A DNA stretch of 64,000 bases from Pareuzebyella sediminis (lineage in GTDB: Bacteria > Bacteroidota > Bacteroidia > Flavobacteriales > Flavobacteriaceae). A program made the translations under genes and the position numbers. Shown one piece after another: positions 29,402-39,300 of the stretch (positions are counted from its first letter, which is position 1; the number at the start of each line of letters is the position of its first letter). The stretch is from positions 1,488,001 to 1,552,000 of the forward strand of contig NZ_VTZS01000001.1 of the NCBI RefSeq assembly GCF_008367235.1. Reading direction: 5' to 3'. The notes under the pieces were generated by a model. That model saw only the letters and a program-made list of their open reading frames with translations, ran no database searches and was not told the origin of the DNA.

Positions 29402-31009
29402 TCAGTATTGTAGAATCAAAAATTCGAGCTGTAAAGGGTTAAGGCTCTCCTTTAAAAAGGGTATCAGCTGGCTGCCGAGCTCTAGGTACAGTTCCGAAAA
29501 ATTGACGTTACGCTCCTGTAACGAACGGTCGGGGAAAAGTTCTTCCTGAATTTCGGTCATACGGCCTACGTGATCTTCCAATTTTCGCTTTTGAGCTTTA
29601 AGCAGTCGTTTTTCGAGCTTGTCAAGGCCTTTTTTTTGCTTAACCTCTTGCGCCTTTACCGCTCCTAAAAATGATTTGTCAGTTTGCTCGGCCAGCTTGT
29701 AAAGGGCTTCGAACTGCTCCTCCAACAAACGTTTCTGGGGTGAAAAATCAATATCAATGTTAGAAATTTCTCGTATTTTCTTGTTAATAAAACGACTGCG
29801 CTTCATAAAAAGATCGGAAACACCAAGGTCGAGCTTTTTTAACTTTTTCTGCTGTTTTTCGCTGATGACCAATACGGAATTACGTAAAAGCAACACGGGA
29901 AATGGCACTTGCATCGCCTCGAACATCGATTTCAGTTCAAGCCAATAGGCCAGCTCTCCTCCTCCCCCTATGTAGCACAAATTAGGAAGAATTACTTCTT
30001 GGTAAAGCGGTCGTGCGATAACATTGGGCGAAAAACGTTCTGGAAAATCCTTAAGCTCCTTTAGCAATTCTTCCTTTGAAAATACGATCTGGGTATCCAA
30101 TACAAAATAAGAGCCCTCTTTCTCTACAATGCGTTCCCGCAAGCCATCCTTCAGATAAAAATAATTGATTTCTCGAGGATTGACTTGTATCCCGTAGTCT
30201 TTTGAGAGTCCTTCCATTTCGGTAATGGTTTCCGAAACCTTTTCGAACGCCGTTCCTTCAATAATATCTTTTTCGGCGTACGGGCGCAACAAACTTTTTA
30301 ATCGTTTGTCATCGCCATCGACGATGACCAGGCCATAGGCTCCGAAAAGGGCATTGGCCAAATAGCGGGTAGCCCCGGCCAATGTTTCATGCTTGAGGTA
30401 GGCATCGTGAAACAGTTTTTTCAGTTCCTCGGCATTATTCGAAGTCCCCAACTGATCGGCAAAGGCCTCAAAAACCTCATCGAGACCTTTCGTTTTCAAA
30501 TGCCCCACCGCCCCACTTGGCCGATTTTCCGGACTCCATTGTATTTTCTTTCCCTTAAAATTGAAATAGTTGATTTCGTCAAAATCATGGTCTTCTGTTG
30601 CCATCCAATAGATAGGTACAAAATTGTATTTCGGGTAGGCCGTTTTAAGGGCTTCGGTAAGGTTTATCGTTGAAATAATCTTGTACAAAAAGTACAGAGG
30701 CCCCGTAAAAAGATTCAACTGATGACCAGTAACCACCGTGAAGGTAATAGGCTCCTTTAGCTTTTTAAGATGCGTTTTGGTCAAATCGGTAATGGAAAGC
30801 TTCGTATATTGATCTTGAAGTGCCTCGTAGAGTACCTCACGATGTTCCTCTGGAAAGTGCTTGGCCTTACGCGCTATCTGCACCCCGAAATTATCAAGGT
30901 TCGGAAACTCCCCATAAAATGGCTTTAAGTCCTTGCTTTCCGCGATATAATCACAGATAAGCTTGGAAAAATAGTCGGTTTGGTCAAAAGGTATGCAGTC
31001 GGTATCCAT
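29402..31009 (-). CDS. bshC: putative cysteine ligase BshC (bacillithiol biosynthesis)
   Basis: 535 residues. BshC is the last enzyme of bacillithiol synthesis, adding cysteine to glucosaminyl-malate. The N-terminal FDQTDYFSKLICDYI, the VVTGHQLNLFTGPLYFLYKI block (Rossmann-like nucleotide site), YWMATEDHDFDEINYF and LCYIGGGGELAYWLELK are the family hallmarks. A long coiled-coil arm occupies about residues 430-500. The ATG at 31009 is chosen over a TTG 12 codons upstream because it gives the standard start. No other bacillithiol gene (bshA or bshB) is in the window. Confidence 0.93.
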   Translation of the reverse strand: MDTDCIPFDQTDYFSKLICDYIAESKDLKPFYGEFPNLDNFGVQIARKAKHFPEEHREVLYEALQDQYTKLSITDLTKTHLKKLKEPITFTVVTGHQLNLFTGPLYFLYKIISTINLTEALKTAYPKYNFVPIYWMATEDHDFDEINYFNFKGKKIQWSPENRPSGAVGHLKTKGLDEVFEAFADQLGTSNNAEELKKLFHDAYLKHETLAGATRYLANALFGAYGLVIVDGDDKRLKSLLRPYAEKDIIEGTAFEKVSETITEMEGLSKDYGIQVNPREINYFYLKDGLRERIVEKEGSYFVLDTQIVFSKEELLKELKDFPERFSPNVIARPLYQEVILPNLCYIGGGGELAYWLELKSMFEAMQVPFPVLLLRNSVLVISEKQQKKLKKLDLGVSDLFMKRSRFINKKIREISNIDIDFSPQKRLLEEQFEALYKLAEQTDKSFLGAVKAQEVKQKKGLDKLEKRLLKAQKRKLEDHVGRMTEIQEELFPDRSLQERNVNFSELYLELGSQLIPFLKESLNPLQLEFLILQY

Positions 31010-31201
31010 AAGGGGAGTAAATATATAACTCTTCGATCTTCCCAATTACTAAAAATACGTTAATTACTTTGACCTATGTTTAGTGCAAGTGGTAGAATAT
31101 TGAGGTTCGCTGTGGCTAATATTTTTTAGCTTTACGGAAAGGAAGAATTTAGAACACAGATGCGAAACACATCGATCTCCCTTAAATCACTAAAAATCAA
31201 A

Positions 31202-33682
31202 ATGTTAAAAACATCCTTGCTTTGTTTGGCTTTTGCTGTTTCGTTCTTTCTGAACGCACAGGACCCGCAATCCCCTACTGAATTTTTGGGCTATGAACTG
31301 GGAACACGGTTTACCCCACACCACCGAATGGTCGACTATTTTCAATATTTGAACCAAAAACGGCCACAACTGATCAAATTAGAAGAATATGGGAGAACTT
31401 ATGAGGAGCGCCCCCTGATCATGGCCTTTGTATCTTCGGAAGAAAACATGGCCGATCTTGAAAAAATTCGTCGTGAACATATTCAAAGTACGGAAGGACT
31501 CGGCAACCCGAACAAGGCCATCGTTTGGATGAGCTACAATGCCCATGGCAATGAAAGTGCTAGCACCGAAGCGGCAATGCAGACGGTTTATGAGCTCATG
31601 ACCGAAAAAAAGGGCTACTTGGAAAATACTGTAGTTCTCATGGATCCCTGTATAAATCCCGATGGGCGCGATCGCTATGTGAACTGGTATAATCAATTCG
31701 GCAATAACGAAACTACCATCGACCCCAATAGTAAGGAACACCACGAGCCCTGGCTCAACGGGCGGCCGAACCACTATATGTTCGACCTCAATCGTGATTG
31801 GGCCTGGCTCACACAACAAGAAAGCCAACAGCGCATTGTACTTTATAATAAATGGCTGCCCCATGTACACGTAGATTTCCATGAGCAGGGGGTGAACAGT
31901 CCATATTACTTCGCACCCGCCGCAGAACCGTTTCATGAGGTTATCACTGATTTTCAACGCGATTTTCAGATGACCGTGGGGAAAAACCACGCCAAATATT
32001 TTGATTCAAACGGCTGGTTTTATTTTACCAAAGAGATCTACGACCTACTCTATCCAAGCTATGGGGATACGTTTCCCACCTATAATGGGGCCATCGGCAT
32101 GACGTATGAACAAGGAGGAAGTGGCCGGGCCGGTCTGGGGATTACGACCAATAATGGCGACACTCTTACCTTAAAAGATCGGGTGACCCACCATATCGCC
32201 ACCGGCCTATCGACCTTGGAAGTCTGTGCCAATAATGTGGAGCGGTTGAACTCGGAATTCAAGAAATACTACAAAAACAAAGACTACCTCTATAAAAGCT
32301 ATGTACTGAAAGGTAAGCGGGATTATCTCGAGCGGCTTGCCGAATTACTACAGCAGCATGAAATCGAGTTTGGAATCGGTAAGAATACAACCGTTAAGGG
32401 ATACGATTATGGTAAAGGAACGAGTGGTAGTATTCGTGCCAACGACAACAGTTTAGTCGTCTCGACCCAGCAAAAAAAAGGCACTTTGGTCAAAGTGCTA
32501 TTCGAACCCAATGCGAAATTAACCGATTCGTTGACCTATGATATTACGGCCTGGTCGTTGCCTTATGCATATGGTCTAGAGGCCATAGCCTCTGAAACTC
32601 CGGTAGCCAATACCCGAACATCGGCACAAGAATTTATTCGTTCCAGACAGGAAAGAATGCCAGAAACTTCTAACGATAATGCTGCCTATGCTTTTCTTTC
32701 GGACTGGGACAGTATGAAAGACGCCCAATTTTTGGCCGACCTTTTACAATCGGAAATACAAGTGCGTTTTGCTAAAAAACCCTTTTCGATGGACGGGAAG
32801 CAATATAACCGGGGTAGCCTTATCATCGCCCGTGCCGACAATAAGAACAATGTAGAATTCATAAAGCAACTACGGGCAGTGGCCAAGAAGCACGGTAAGC
32901 ATATTACGCCCACCGCTACGGGCTTCGTCGAGGGCGGTAAGGACTTCGGTTCTGCTTCGGTACAGTTTATCAATAAGGTAAAGGTGGCCGTTTTATCGGG
33001 TGTCCCTACCTCTACCCTACACTTCGGGGAAATTTGGCATTTTTTCGAGCAGCAGCTACATTATCCACTGACCATCATCGATTCGGACTATTGGGAGGAG
33101 ATCGACCTTTCAGACTACGATGTGTTGATCTTGCCCGACGGCGACAAGTACACCCAATTTTTGGATGAAACTGCTTTAAGAGCACTAAAAACCTGGGTCG
33201 AAGATGGCGGTAAACTAATCGCTATGGGCGGGGCTCTAAAAGGACTCATACAAGAGGAAGGCTTTGGGTTGACCGCTAAAATTTCGGAGACAGATAGTTC
33301 TACAATGGTCCCCGTTTATGATGAAACGGTACGTCAACAGATCAATAAGGCGATTACCGGAGCTATCTTTCGAACAAAGGTTGATACTACGCACCCCTTG
33401 GCTTTTGGCTATAAGGACACCTATTACAGTTTAAAATTGGGACATACAGCCTACAATTATCTCGATGAGGGTACGGTAGTATACTTGGAAAAGGAAAATA
33501 CCAAGCCTGTGGCTGGTTTTGCAGGCACTACGGCCCGAAAACGTATCGCAGACACCCTGATATTCGGGGTAGAAGCCCACGGCAAGGGTCATGTAGTCTA
33601 TATGGTCGACAACCCCTTGTTCAGGGGTTTTTGGGAAAATGGAAAGCTCTTCTTTGCCAACGCTCTTTTTCTAGTGGATTGA
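31202..33682 (+). CDS. M14 family zinc carboxypeptidase, exported
   Basis: 826 residues from the ATG of MLKTSLLCLAF, chosen because a signal peptide (ending FLNAQ) follows directly; another ATG 14 codons upstream would leave an odd N-terminal extension. The catalytic domain has HxxE as HGNE (His115, Glu118), the second zinc-ligand region HVDFHEQG (221-228) and the general base Glu303 in MTYEQGG. After about residue 600 comes a class-I-amidotransferase/ThuA-like domain (VKVAVLSGVPTSTLHFG ... YDVLILPDG), as in other large Bacteroidota M14 proteins. It should cut C-terminal residues from peptides outside the cytoplasm. Confidence 0.93.
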   Translation: MLKTSLLCLAFAVSFFLNAQDPQSPTEFLGYELGTRFTPHHRMVDYFQYLNQKRPQLIKLEEYGRTYEERPLIMAFVSSEENMADLEKIRREHIQSTEGLGNPNKAIVWMSYNAHGNESASTEAAMQTVYELMTEKKGYLENTVVLMDPCINPDGRDRYVNWYNQFGNNETTIDPNSKEHHEPWLNGRPNHYMFDLNRDWAWLTQQESQQRIVLYNKWLPHVHVDFHEQGVNSPYYFAPAAEPFHEVITDFQRDFQMTVGKNHAKYFDSNGWFYFTKEIYDLLYPSYGDTFPTYNGAIGMTYEQGGSGRAGLGITTNNGDTLTLKDRVTHHIATGLSTLEVCANNVERLNSEFKKYYKNKDYLYKSYVLKGKRDYLERLAELLQQHEIEFGIGKNTTVKGYDYGKGTSGSIRANDNSLVVSTQQKKGTLVKVLFEPNAKLTDSLTYDITAWSLPYAYGLEAIASETPVANTRTSAQEFIRSRQERMPETSNDNAAYAFLSDWDSMKDAQFLADLLQSEIQVRFAKKPFSMDGKQYNRGSLIIARADNKNNVEFIKQLRAVAKKHGKHITPTATGFVEGGKDFGSASVQFINKVKVAVLSGVPTSTLHFGEIWHFFEQQLHYPLTIIDSDYWEEIDLSDYDVLILPDGDKYTQFLDETALRALKTWVEDGGKLIAMGGALKGLIQEEGFGLTAKISETDSSTMVPVYDETVRQQINKAITGAIFRTKVDTTHPLAFGYKDTYYSLKLGHTAYNYLDEGTVVYLEKENTKPVAGFAGTTARKRIADTLIFGVEAHGKGHVVYMVDNPLFRGFWENGKLFFANALFLVD

Positions 33683-33781
33683 AAATGCCTATCGAAAGCG
33701 CTATTGTAAACCTTGTTTACAAGTTCAAAAAAGCAAGAATATTATATTTAAAGTGACGTAAAAAGTTGTCATCAAACGCCC

Positions 33782-34483
33782 ATGAAAACTATAACGAAAA
33801 GGGGAAAGCTGAAATTCGAACAAACTAAGTTGCATCATGAACATGATTATGGAAAAATAACCCATCGACCGACTTTTATCGCGGTACTTCTTGCGATAAC
33901 CTTTACTCTTCAAAGTTGTAATCAAAAGGTAAAGGAATCAACCAAAGAAATTGAAGAAGAAGTAGTTTTTCAATTAGAAAAAAGTGAGTTGGAAGAACAG
34001 GTAATGGCGTATTACAACGGCTTTAAAAATTCCGATTACCGTCAGATTAGGAAACAGGTCTCCGACAGTCTCACCATTACCGAGGGTGACTACACCATGA
34101 CCTTCAACCCCGAGCTTTTCCAAGAACATTTTAAATGGGATTCCATTTTTCAACCTGTTTACGAAGTGGTTGAATTAGAAAATAAGGACGAACAAGTGGT
34201 GGCCACAGTTGCGGTAAAATCGTTGCGATTTGAGTTTTTGAAAAATAATCCTTTGACATGCAGACACCAATTCCACTTTAAGGCAGGAAAAATAGCCAAG
34301 ATTGAAAATTTGGAATGTCCCGATGCTAATTGGGAACTATGGCAAATAGAAAGAGACGCTCTAGTGAATTGGGTTAAGATAAACCATCCAGAACTCGACG
34401 GGTTTATTAACGACTTAAGTAGGCAAGGTGCCCTTGATTATGTCAAGGCCATTGACCTCTATCAAAAACGTCAGGTCAATTGA
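33782..34483 (+). CDS. putative lipoprotein with NTF2/SnoaL-like domain
   Basis: 233 residues. A hydrophobic stretch and LQSC lipobox occur at about residues 34-46, but a 30-residue polar segment precedes them, longer than a normal signal. No better in-frame start was found. After a Glu-rich linker, YYNGFKNSDYRQIRKQVSDSL and the following strands (VVATVAVKSLRFEFL, QFHFKAGKIAKIENL) look like the cone-shaped NTF2-like fold seen in SnoaL and related proteins. No catalytic residues can be assigned. It stands alone between the M14 peptidase and the macro-domain gene. Confidence 0.65.
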   Translation: MKTITKRGKLKFEQTKLHHEHDYGKITHRPTFIAVLLAITFTLQSCNQKVKESTKEIEEEVVFQLEKSELEEQVMAYYNGFKNSDYRQIRKQVSDSLTITEGDYTMTFNPELFQEHFKWDSIFQPVYEVVELENKDEQVVATVAVKSLRFEFLKNNPLTCRHQFHFKAGKIAKIENLECPDANWELWQIERDALVNWVKINHPELDGFINDLSRQGALDYVKAIDLYQKRQVN

Positions 34484-34563
34484 TTGGGTAAACCAGTGAA
34501 CAAGTCCCGTTAATTCACTATTTTTCATCACTAATACGATTCAAAAAACCCTAAAACCTTAAA

Positions 34564-35079
34564 ATGAAAATTGATGTCCTGAAAGGCGATATCACCACAC
34601 TTGAAGTCGACGCCATTGTCAATGCGGCGAACTCTTCGCTCTTAGGAGGGGGAGGTGTCGATGGGGCAATCCATAAGGCCGGGGGAAAACAAATTCTTGA
34701 GGAATGCATGCACATCCGTAACCAACAGGGAGGATGTAAGGTCGGTGAAGCTGTAATAACCAATGCAGGGAAGCTTAAGGCCAAAAAGGTAATCCATACT
34801 GTCGGGCCAAAATGGAGTGGGGGAAACGCCGGAGAGTCTGAAAAGCTACGTACATGCTATCAAAACTCGCTGCGGCTTGCCGAACAGGCCGATTTGCAAT
34901 CCATCGCCTTTCCGAACATTAGCACCGGTGTCTACGGGTACCCCAAAACGGGAGCGGCCGAAGTAGCTCTCAAAGCCGTTAAAGACTATCCATACGAAAA
35001 GGTGCAACACGTCATTTTTGTCTGTTTTGACGACGAAAATTACCGGTTGTATTCTAACCGATTAAACGACCCACAATGA
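34564..35079 (+). CDS. macro domain protein (O-acetyl-ADP-ribose deacetylase type)
   Basis: 171-residue single macro domain. The ligand-binding motifs are complete: [20 protein letters not shown] (with the catalytic Asn and Asp of the MacroD/YmdB type), HAAGG-like [12 protein letters not shown], and the phosphate loop [15 protein letters not shown]. Proteins of this type hydrolyse O-acetyl-ADP-ribose or remove mono-ADP-ribose from proteins. It is cytosolic. The next gene, a GNAT acetyltransferase, starts 74 bp later; a shared role in acetyl or ADP-ribose metabolism is possible but not shown. Confidence 0.93.
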   Translation: MKIDVLKGDITTLEVDAIVNAANSSLLGGGGVDGAIHKAGGKQILEECMHIRNQQGGCKVGEAVITNAGKLKAKKVIHTVGPKWSGGNAGESEKLRTCYQNSLRLAEQADLQSIAFPNISTGVYGYPKTGAAEVALKAVKDYPYEKVQHVIFVCFDDENYRLYSNRLNDPQ

Positions 35080-35153
35080 TTCAGACCATGCACTGTTTCA
35101 TCGACCAACCAGCACGATAGGTAGATCGCAGCATTTCGTTGATACTTAAGAAT

Positions 35154-35669
35154 ATGCCCTACAAAACTTTTGAAACGGAAAGACTAATCATCCGGCCCAC
35201 GACGGAAGACGATGCAGACCTGCTTTTTGAGCTTCTTAACAGCCCAAAGTGGCTTCAATATATCGGGGACCGAAAAGTAAAAAGCTTGGCAAGTGCAAAA
35301 GAGTACGTAAAGACGAGAATTTATCCACAATTAGAAAGACTGGGATACTCTGGCTACACATTAATCAGCAAAATGGATCATCAAAAAATAGGAAGTTGTG
35401 GCCTTTATGACCGAGAGGGGTTGGACGGCATCGATATCGGCTTTGCCCTGCTGCCGAAGTACGAACAACAAGGCTTTGCCTTTGAAGCCTCACATAGACT
35501 GTTACATGCCGCATTCCATGAATTTGGGATTCACTCCATCAGTGCTATAACCAAAAGAGAAAATATCGCTTCCCGAAAACTTTTAGAAAAATTGGGGCTT
35601 CAGCTTTCTGGAACGATATCTTTACCGAATGACGTTGATGAATTATTGGTATACAAAATAGAAAGGTAA
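35154..35669 (+). CDS. GNAT family N-acetyltransferase (RimJ/RimL type)
   Basis: 171 residues from ATG (MPYKTFETERLIIRP), preferred over a TTG five codons upstream. The RLIIRPTTEDDADLLFELL opening and the acetyl-CoA pyrophosphate loop in ALLPKYEQQGFAFEA (Q-x-x-G-x-A) are typical of the ribosomal-protein acetyltransferase-like branch. VDELLVYKI at the end completes the fold. The acceptor substrate is unknown; members modify N-termini of ribosomal proteins, antibiotics or small amines. Confidence 0.92.
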   Translation: MPYKTFETERLIIRPTTEDDADLLFELLNSPKWLQYIGDRKVKSLASAKEYVKTRIYPQLERLGYSGYTLISKMDHQKIGSCGLYDREGLDGIDIGFALLPKYEQQGFAFEASHRLLHAAFHEFGIHSISAITKRENIASRKLLEKLGLQLSGTISLPNDVDELLVYKIER

Positions 35670-35763
35670 AAGGGTAAGCAAATGTTTCGCCAAGGTTCAT
35701 CGCTATGGACCATACCAGACGAAAAATTATTCCGAACCAAAGCCAACCTTCACCGTCATACCT

Positions 35764-35771
35764 TAAATTTG
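35764..35771 (+). promoter_or_regulatory. -7 box abutting an MDR gene start codon
   Basis: TAAATTTG (perfect TAnnTTTG) lies 4 nt before the ATG at 35776. No TTTG is found about 19 nt upstream. If active, the mRNA would be leaderless or nearly so. Confidence 0.3.
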
Positions 35772-35775
35772 TTTT

Positions 35776-36747
35776 ATGAAAGCGGCCACCCGAACAGCGT
35801 ATGGTTCTCCCAAGGTATTAAAGCTCCGTACCATCGATAGGCCTCAACCCGATGACAACGAGCTATTGATCAGGGTATACGCCACTACCGTAAACCGTAC
35901 GGATTGTGGAATATTAACAGGCAAACCCTATGCTATACGTTTGTTTACCGGGCTTTTCAAACCTAGTTCTGAAGTGCCGGGTACGGACTTTGCCGGTCAA
36001 GTAGAGGCCATCGGTGCCAAAGTTACTTCCTTTCAAGTCGGGGACCGTGTGTGGGGCCTTCACGATGAAGGGCTGGCCTCACAAGCGGAATATATGGTCG
36101 TTCGTGCGGACAACGGGGTCGTTCCCATACCCGAAAACATCACCTATCAAGAAGCTGCAGCATCTGCCGAAGGGGCGCATTACGCGTATAATTTTATAAA
36201 CAAGGTGACCCTAAGCAAAGGCGATAAAGTATTGGTCAACGGCGCTACCGGAGCCATTGGTTCCGCAGCCGTTCAACTGCTCAAGTACTTCGGCGCTGTC
36301 GTTACCGCCGTAGGAAACACCCCAAATATGGCCCTACTCGATTCCCTTGGGGCTTTCAAGACCTTCGATTACCTTAAAGAAGACTTCACAAAAGACACCG
36401 ACAATTACAAGTTTATTTTTGATACGGTAGGAAAAAGCAGTTTTCATAAATGCAAACATTTATTGGTACCGGGGGGAGTCTACATTTCCTCTGAGCTGGG
36501 GCCTATGGCAGAAAACCTTTATTTGCCAATTTTGACCAGATTCAAGAACAAAAGGGTCATCTTTCCCGTGCCCATGAACTGCAAACGTACTTTAGTGTTC
36601 ATGAACGAGCTTCTTGCAAAAGGAGAGTTCAAACCGGTCATCGACCGAATTTACCGATTGGAAGAAATAGAGGAAGCTTATAGCTACGTAATGCGCGGTG
36701 AGAAAACCGGTAATGTGCTGATCTCGTATTACAACGAGCCCTCTTAG
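35776..36747 (+). CDS. NAD(P)-dependent medium-chain oxidoreductase (quinone reductase-like)
   Basis: 323 residues of the MDR superfamily. The N-terminal GroES-like part contains VPGTDFAGQVEAIG and FQVGDRVWG but lacks the GHE and four-cysteine zinc motifs, so it belongs to the zinc-free quinone oxidoreductase / reticulon-4-interacting-like branch. The Rossmann part has VLVNGATGAIGSAAVQL for NADPH binding. It should reduce quinones or enones; the natural substrate is unknown. It ends 36 bp from the convergent SMP-30 gene. Confidence 0.92.
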   Translation: MKAATRTAYGSPKVLKLRTIDRPQPDDNELLIRVYATTVNRTDCGILTGKPYAIRLFTGLFKPSSEVPGTDFAGQVEAIGAKVTSFQVGDRVWGLHDEGLASQAEYMVVRADNGVVPIPENITYQEAAASAEGAHYAYNFINKVTLSKGDKVLVNGATGAIGSAAVQLLKYFGAVVTAVGNTPNMALLDSLGAFKTFDYLKEDFTKDTDNYKFIFDTVGKSSFHKCKHLLVPGGVYISSELGPMAENLYLPILTRFKNKRVIFPVPMNCKRTLVFMNELLAKGEFKPVIDRIYRLEEIEEAYSYVMRGEKTGNVLISYYNEPS

Positions 36748-36783
36748 AACAGATGTACAGGCAACGTGTGCATTTCTCTTGTC

Positions 36784-37782
36784 TTATTTCAAGGGAAGTT
36801 TTAGCACATAATCATCGGCAGTCATGAACAGGTTTTTTTCTTTGGTATCAAATGCACAATTTGCCGTAGCTTGACCCGTTCGGATCCGTGCTAAAGGACG
36901 CGCCTCCAAATTGAATACCCAAACGCCACCGGGTCCCGTAGCAAAGAGATATCCCTTGCTATGCATTTTCATTCCGTCGGGCAGGCCTTGTTGGCCTTCT
37001 TGACCGATCAATTGGGTTACATCATAAAAAGACTGCTTATTTTCCACTTTTCCCGGGGCTACAATGTTATACCGATACCAAACGGCATGCTCCGGGTCTG
37101 AAACCGCGACATACAAAGTAGTGTTATCAGGGGACAATGCAATACCGTTAGGGCGTGATAAGGTATCTACCAAAATCAACTCTCCCGAAGGGGTCAAACA
37201 ATAGACTCCTTGAAAATCAAGTTCTTTATTCGGATCGTCCATCTTTTTTGGCAAACCATAAGGCGGATCCGTAAAATAGAGATTGCCTTTCCGGTCGAAA
37301 ACTCCGTCATTAGGGCTATTGAAACGTTTCCCATCATACGTACTCACCAAGGCTTCATATTTAGGCTTCGGTTTTTTTAAAGTACCCTGCATTTTGGCCA
37401 CCCGTCGTTCGCCGTGCTGCATCAATACCAATGCACCATCCGGACTAAGGAGCAGTCCGTTCGAACCAGGTTCGTCGCCATAAGTACCCTCCCCTAAATA
37501 GCCCGATGGTTTTAAATATTCCGTTAGTTTTCCCTTTTTATCAATCTTATAGACCGTATTGTTGGGAATGTCGGAGAATAGCAAATATTTTCCTTTTGAA
37601 ACATACAAAGGGCCTTCCGTCCACTGAAAACCACTGCCTATGACCTCGATTTTCGCTTCGGGATCAAGAAGGTTCAAGGCTTCATCATGTAGAATTTCAA
37701 TGGAAAATTCATGTTCCTTTTCCTGACTGTTGATAGTGAAAGCCACAAGGACTAACATAATAAGAAAATAAGCTTTTTTCAT
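36784..37782 (-). CDS. SMP-30/gluconolactonase family exported protein
   Basis: 332 residues from the ATG of MKKAYFLIML, which opens a signal peptide ending INSQ. An upstream start 50 codons earlier would overlap rimO and has no signal. The protein is a six-bladed propeller of the SMP-30 family. Metal-site elements are visible: WTEGPLY (Glu), FNSPNDGVFDRKGNLYFTD (Asn) and RPNGIALSPDN (Asn/Asp). Such enzymes open sugar lactones with a divalent cation. It acts in the periplasm, and it lies 112 bp downstream of rimO on the same strand. Confidence 0.92.
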   Translation of the reverse strand: MKKAYFLIMLVLVAFTINSQEKEHEFSIEILHDEALNLLDPEAKIEVIGSGFQWTEGPLYVSKGKYLLFSDIPNNTVYKIDKKGKLTEYLKPSGYLGEGTYGDEPGSNGLLLSPDGALVLMQHGERRVAKMQGTLKKPKPKYEALVSTYDGKRFNSPNDGVFDRKGNLYFTDPPYGLPKKMDDPNKELDFQGVYCLTPSGELILVDTLSRPNGIALSPDNTTLYVAVSDPEHAVWYRYNIVAPGKVENKQSFYDVTQLIGQEGQQGLPDGMKMHSKGYLFATGPGGVWVFNLEARPLARIRTGQATANCAFDTKEKNLFMTADDYVLKLPLK

Positions 37783-37894
37783 AAATACGAAGGTTGATTG
37801 CCAAAACCTAAAAAGACCCTGAAGCTTATGAAGATATGAAAAAAAAATTTCCTTAAGACAAAATTTTATGTTCAGGCGAAGTGTTCTAAAAAAG

Positions 37895-39196
37895 TTAAGC
37901 CGGTTCGCCGTATAAGTCAAAATCGGCCGCATCGGTAATACGTAAGGTGACGAATTCGCCCTGTTTTAAATAGTGTTTAGAAGCATCGACCAAAACTTCA
38001 TTATCGACATCGGGTGAGTCGAACTCGGTACGGCCTACAAAATAGTTGCCTTCTTTTCTGTCAATGATACAGCGATACGACTTTCCGATCTTGTCTTGGT
38101 TCAGTTCCCAAGAAATCTGAGCTTGGATTTCCATAATCTCATTGGCCCTTTCCTGTTTAATCGTTTCAGGCACATCATCATTCAAGCTATAGGCATGGGT
38201 ATCCTCTTCGTGACTATAGGTAAAACATCCTAAGCGTTCGAAGCGCATGTCTTTCACCCAGTTCTTTAGCGTTTCAAAATCTGCCTCTGTCTCACCAGGA
38301 TACCCGACAATCAAGGTAGTACGAATAGCCATTTCAGGAACGGCCTTTCTAAATTCCCGTAACAATTGTGTCGTTTTGGCCTGGGTGGTACCTCTCCGCA
38401 TGCTTTTTAAGATATCATCTGAAATATGTTGTAAGGGAATATCGATATAGTTACAAACCTTAGGTTCGGTAAGCATGACCTCCAAAACATCCATTGGGAA
38501 ACCGGTCGGAAAAGCATAATGCAAACGGATCCATTCTATGCCGGTTACCGTGACCAAACGCCTCAAGAGCTCGGCCAGATTACGCTTCTTATAAAGGTCT
38601 AGGCCATAGTAGGTAAGATCTTGGGCAATCAATATGAGTTCTTTTACCCCTGTAGCGGCCAATTTTTCGGCTTCTGCCACCAACGTTTCAATAGGTGTAC
38701 TACGATGTTTTCCGCGCATGATAGGAATGGCACAGAAAGAGCAAGGGCGATCACAACCTTCGGCAATCTTGAGATACGCGTAGTTTTTTGGAGTAGTTGT
38801 AAGGCGCTCCCCTATAAGTTCGTGCTTATAATCAGCTCCCAAGGCCTTTAATAAGCTGGGTAGCTCACTAGTACCGAAATATTGATCAACATTTGGTATT
38901 TCCTTTTGTAAATCGGGTTTATAGCGCTCACTGAGGCAACCCGTAACAAAAACCTTATCGACCTGGCCTGCTTCCTTTTTCTGAACGTATTCCAAGATCG
39001 TATTTACACTTTCTTCCTTCGCATTGGCAATAAACCCACACGTATTGATCACCACCACATTGCCTTCCTCTTCATGCACTACGTCTTTCGAACTGGCCCG
39101 CAATTGGCCCATGAGTACCTCGGAATCGTAGACGTTTTTGGAGCAGCCCAAGGTGACTACATTGATTCTATTCTTTTTCAGGGTTTTTGTACGCAT
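37895..39196 (-). CDS. rimO: ribosomal protein S12 methylthiotransferase RimO
   Basis: 433 residues. RimO is a radical-SAM enzyme that adds a methylthio group to Asp88 of ribosomal protein S12. The N-terminal UPF0004 domain has cluster cysteines in VTLGCSKN, VVINTCGFI and VTGCLSERY. The radical-SAM CxxxCxxC is CDRPCSFC, and a TRAM domain forms the C-terminus (YRCIIDRKEGNYFVGRTEFDSPDVD). A perfect -7 box TACTTTTG sits 17 nt before the ATG. Confidence 0.96.
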   Translation of the reverse strand: MRTKTLKKNRINVVTLGCSKNVYDSEVLMGQLRASSKDVVHEEEGNVVVINTCGFIANAKEESVNTILEYVQKKEAGQVDKVFVTGCLSERYKPDLQKEIPNVDQYFGTSELPSLLKALGADYKHELIGERLTTTPKNYAYLKIAEGCDRPCSFCAIPIMRGKHRSTPIETLVAEAEKLAATGVKELILIAQDLTYYGLDLYKKRNLAELLRRLVTVTGIEWIRLHYAFPTGFPMDVLEVMLTEPKVCNYIDIPLQHISDDILKSMRRGTTQAKTTQLLREFRKAVPEMAIRTTLIVGYPGETEADFETLKNWVKDMRFERLGCFTYSHEEDTHAYSLNDDVPETIKQERANEIMEIQAQISWELNQDKIGKSYRCIIDRKEGNYFVGRTEFDSPDVDNEVLVDASKHYLKQGEFVTLRITDAADFDLYGEPA

Positions 39197-39213
39197 ATTT
39201 TTTTAATGGGATG

Positions 39214-39221
39214 CAAAAGTA
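39214..39221 (-). promoter_or_regulatory. -7 box of rimO
   Basis: TACTTTTG on the minus strand, 17 nt before the start codon; a -33 TTTG at the usual spacing was not found. Confidence 0.4.
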
Positions 39222-39300
39222 CGACAAGTAATGTAACAAAACCCATATTACACGAATTCTTGCTTTTTTACGTTAAGACCCTACAGCATTCCAACTTACT

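Noticed and set aside
31379-31990. 203-codon open frame on the minus strand
   Set aside because: Antisense to the catalytic domain of the M14 peptidase; protein sequence is unstructured and rich in His/Ile as expected from a shadow frame.
33704-33722. TTGTAAAC/GTTTACAA hairpin after the M14 peptidase gene
   Set aside because: 8-bp stem but a 3-nt loop and no T run on either strand; not supported as a terminator, may be chance.
37783-37932. 50-codon upstream extension of the SMP-30 gene
   Set aside because: It overlaps the end of rimO and hides the signal peptide; the internal ATG is a better start.
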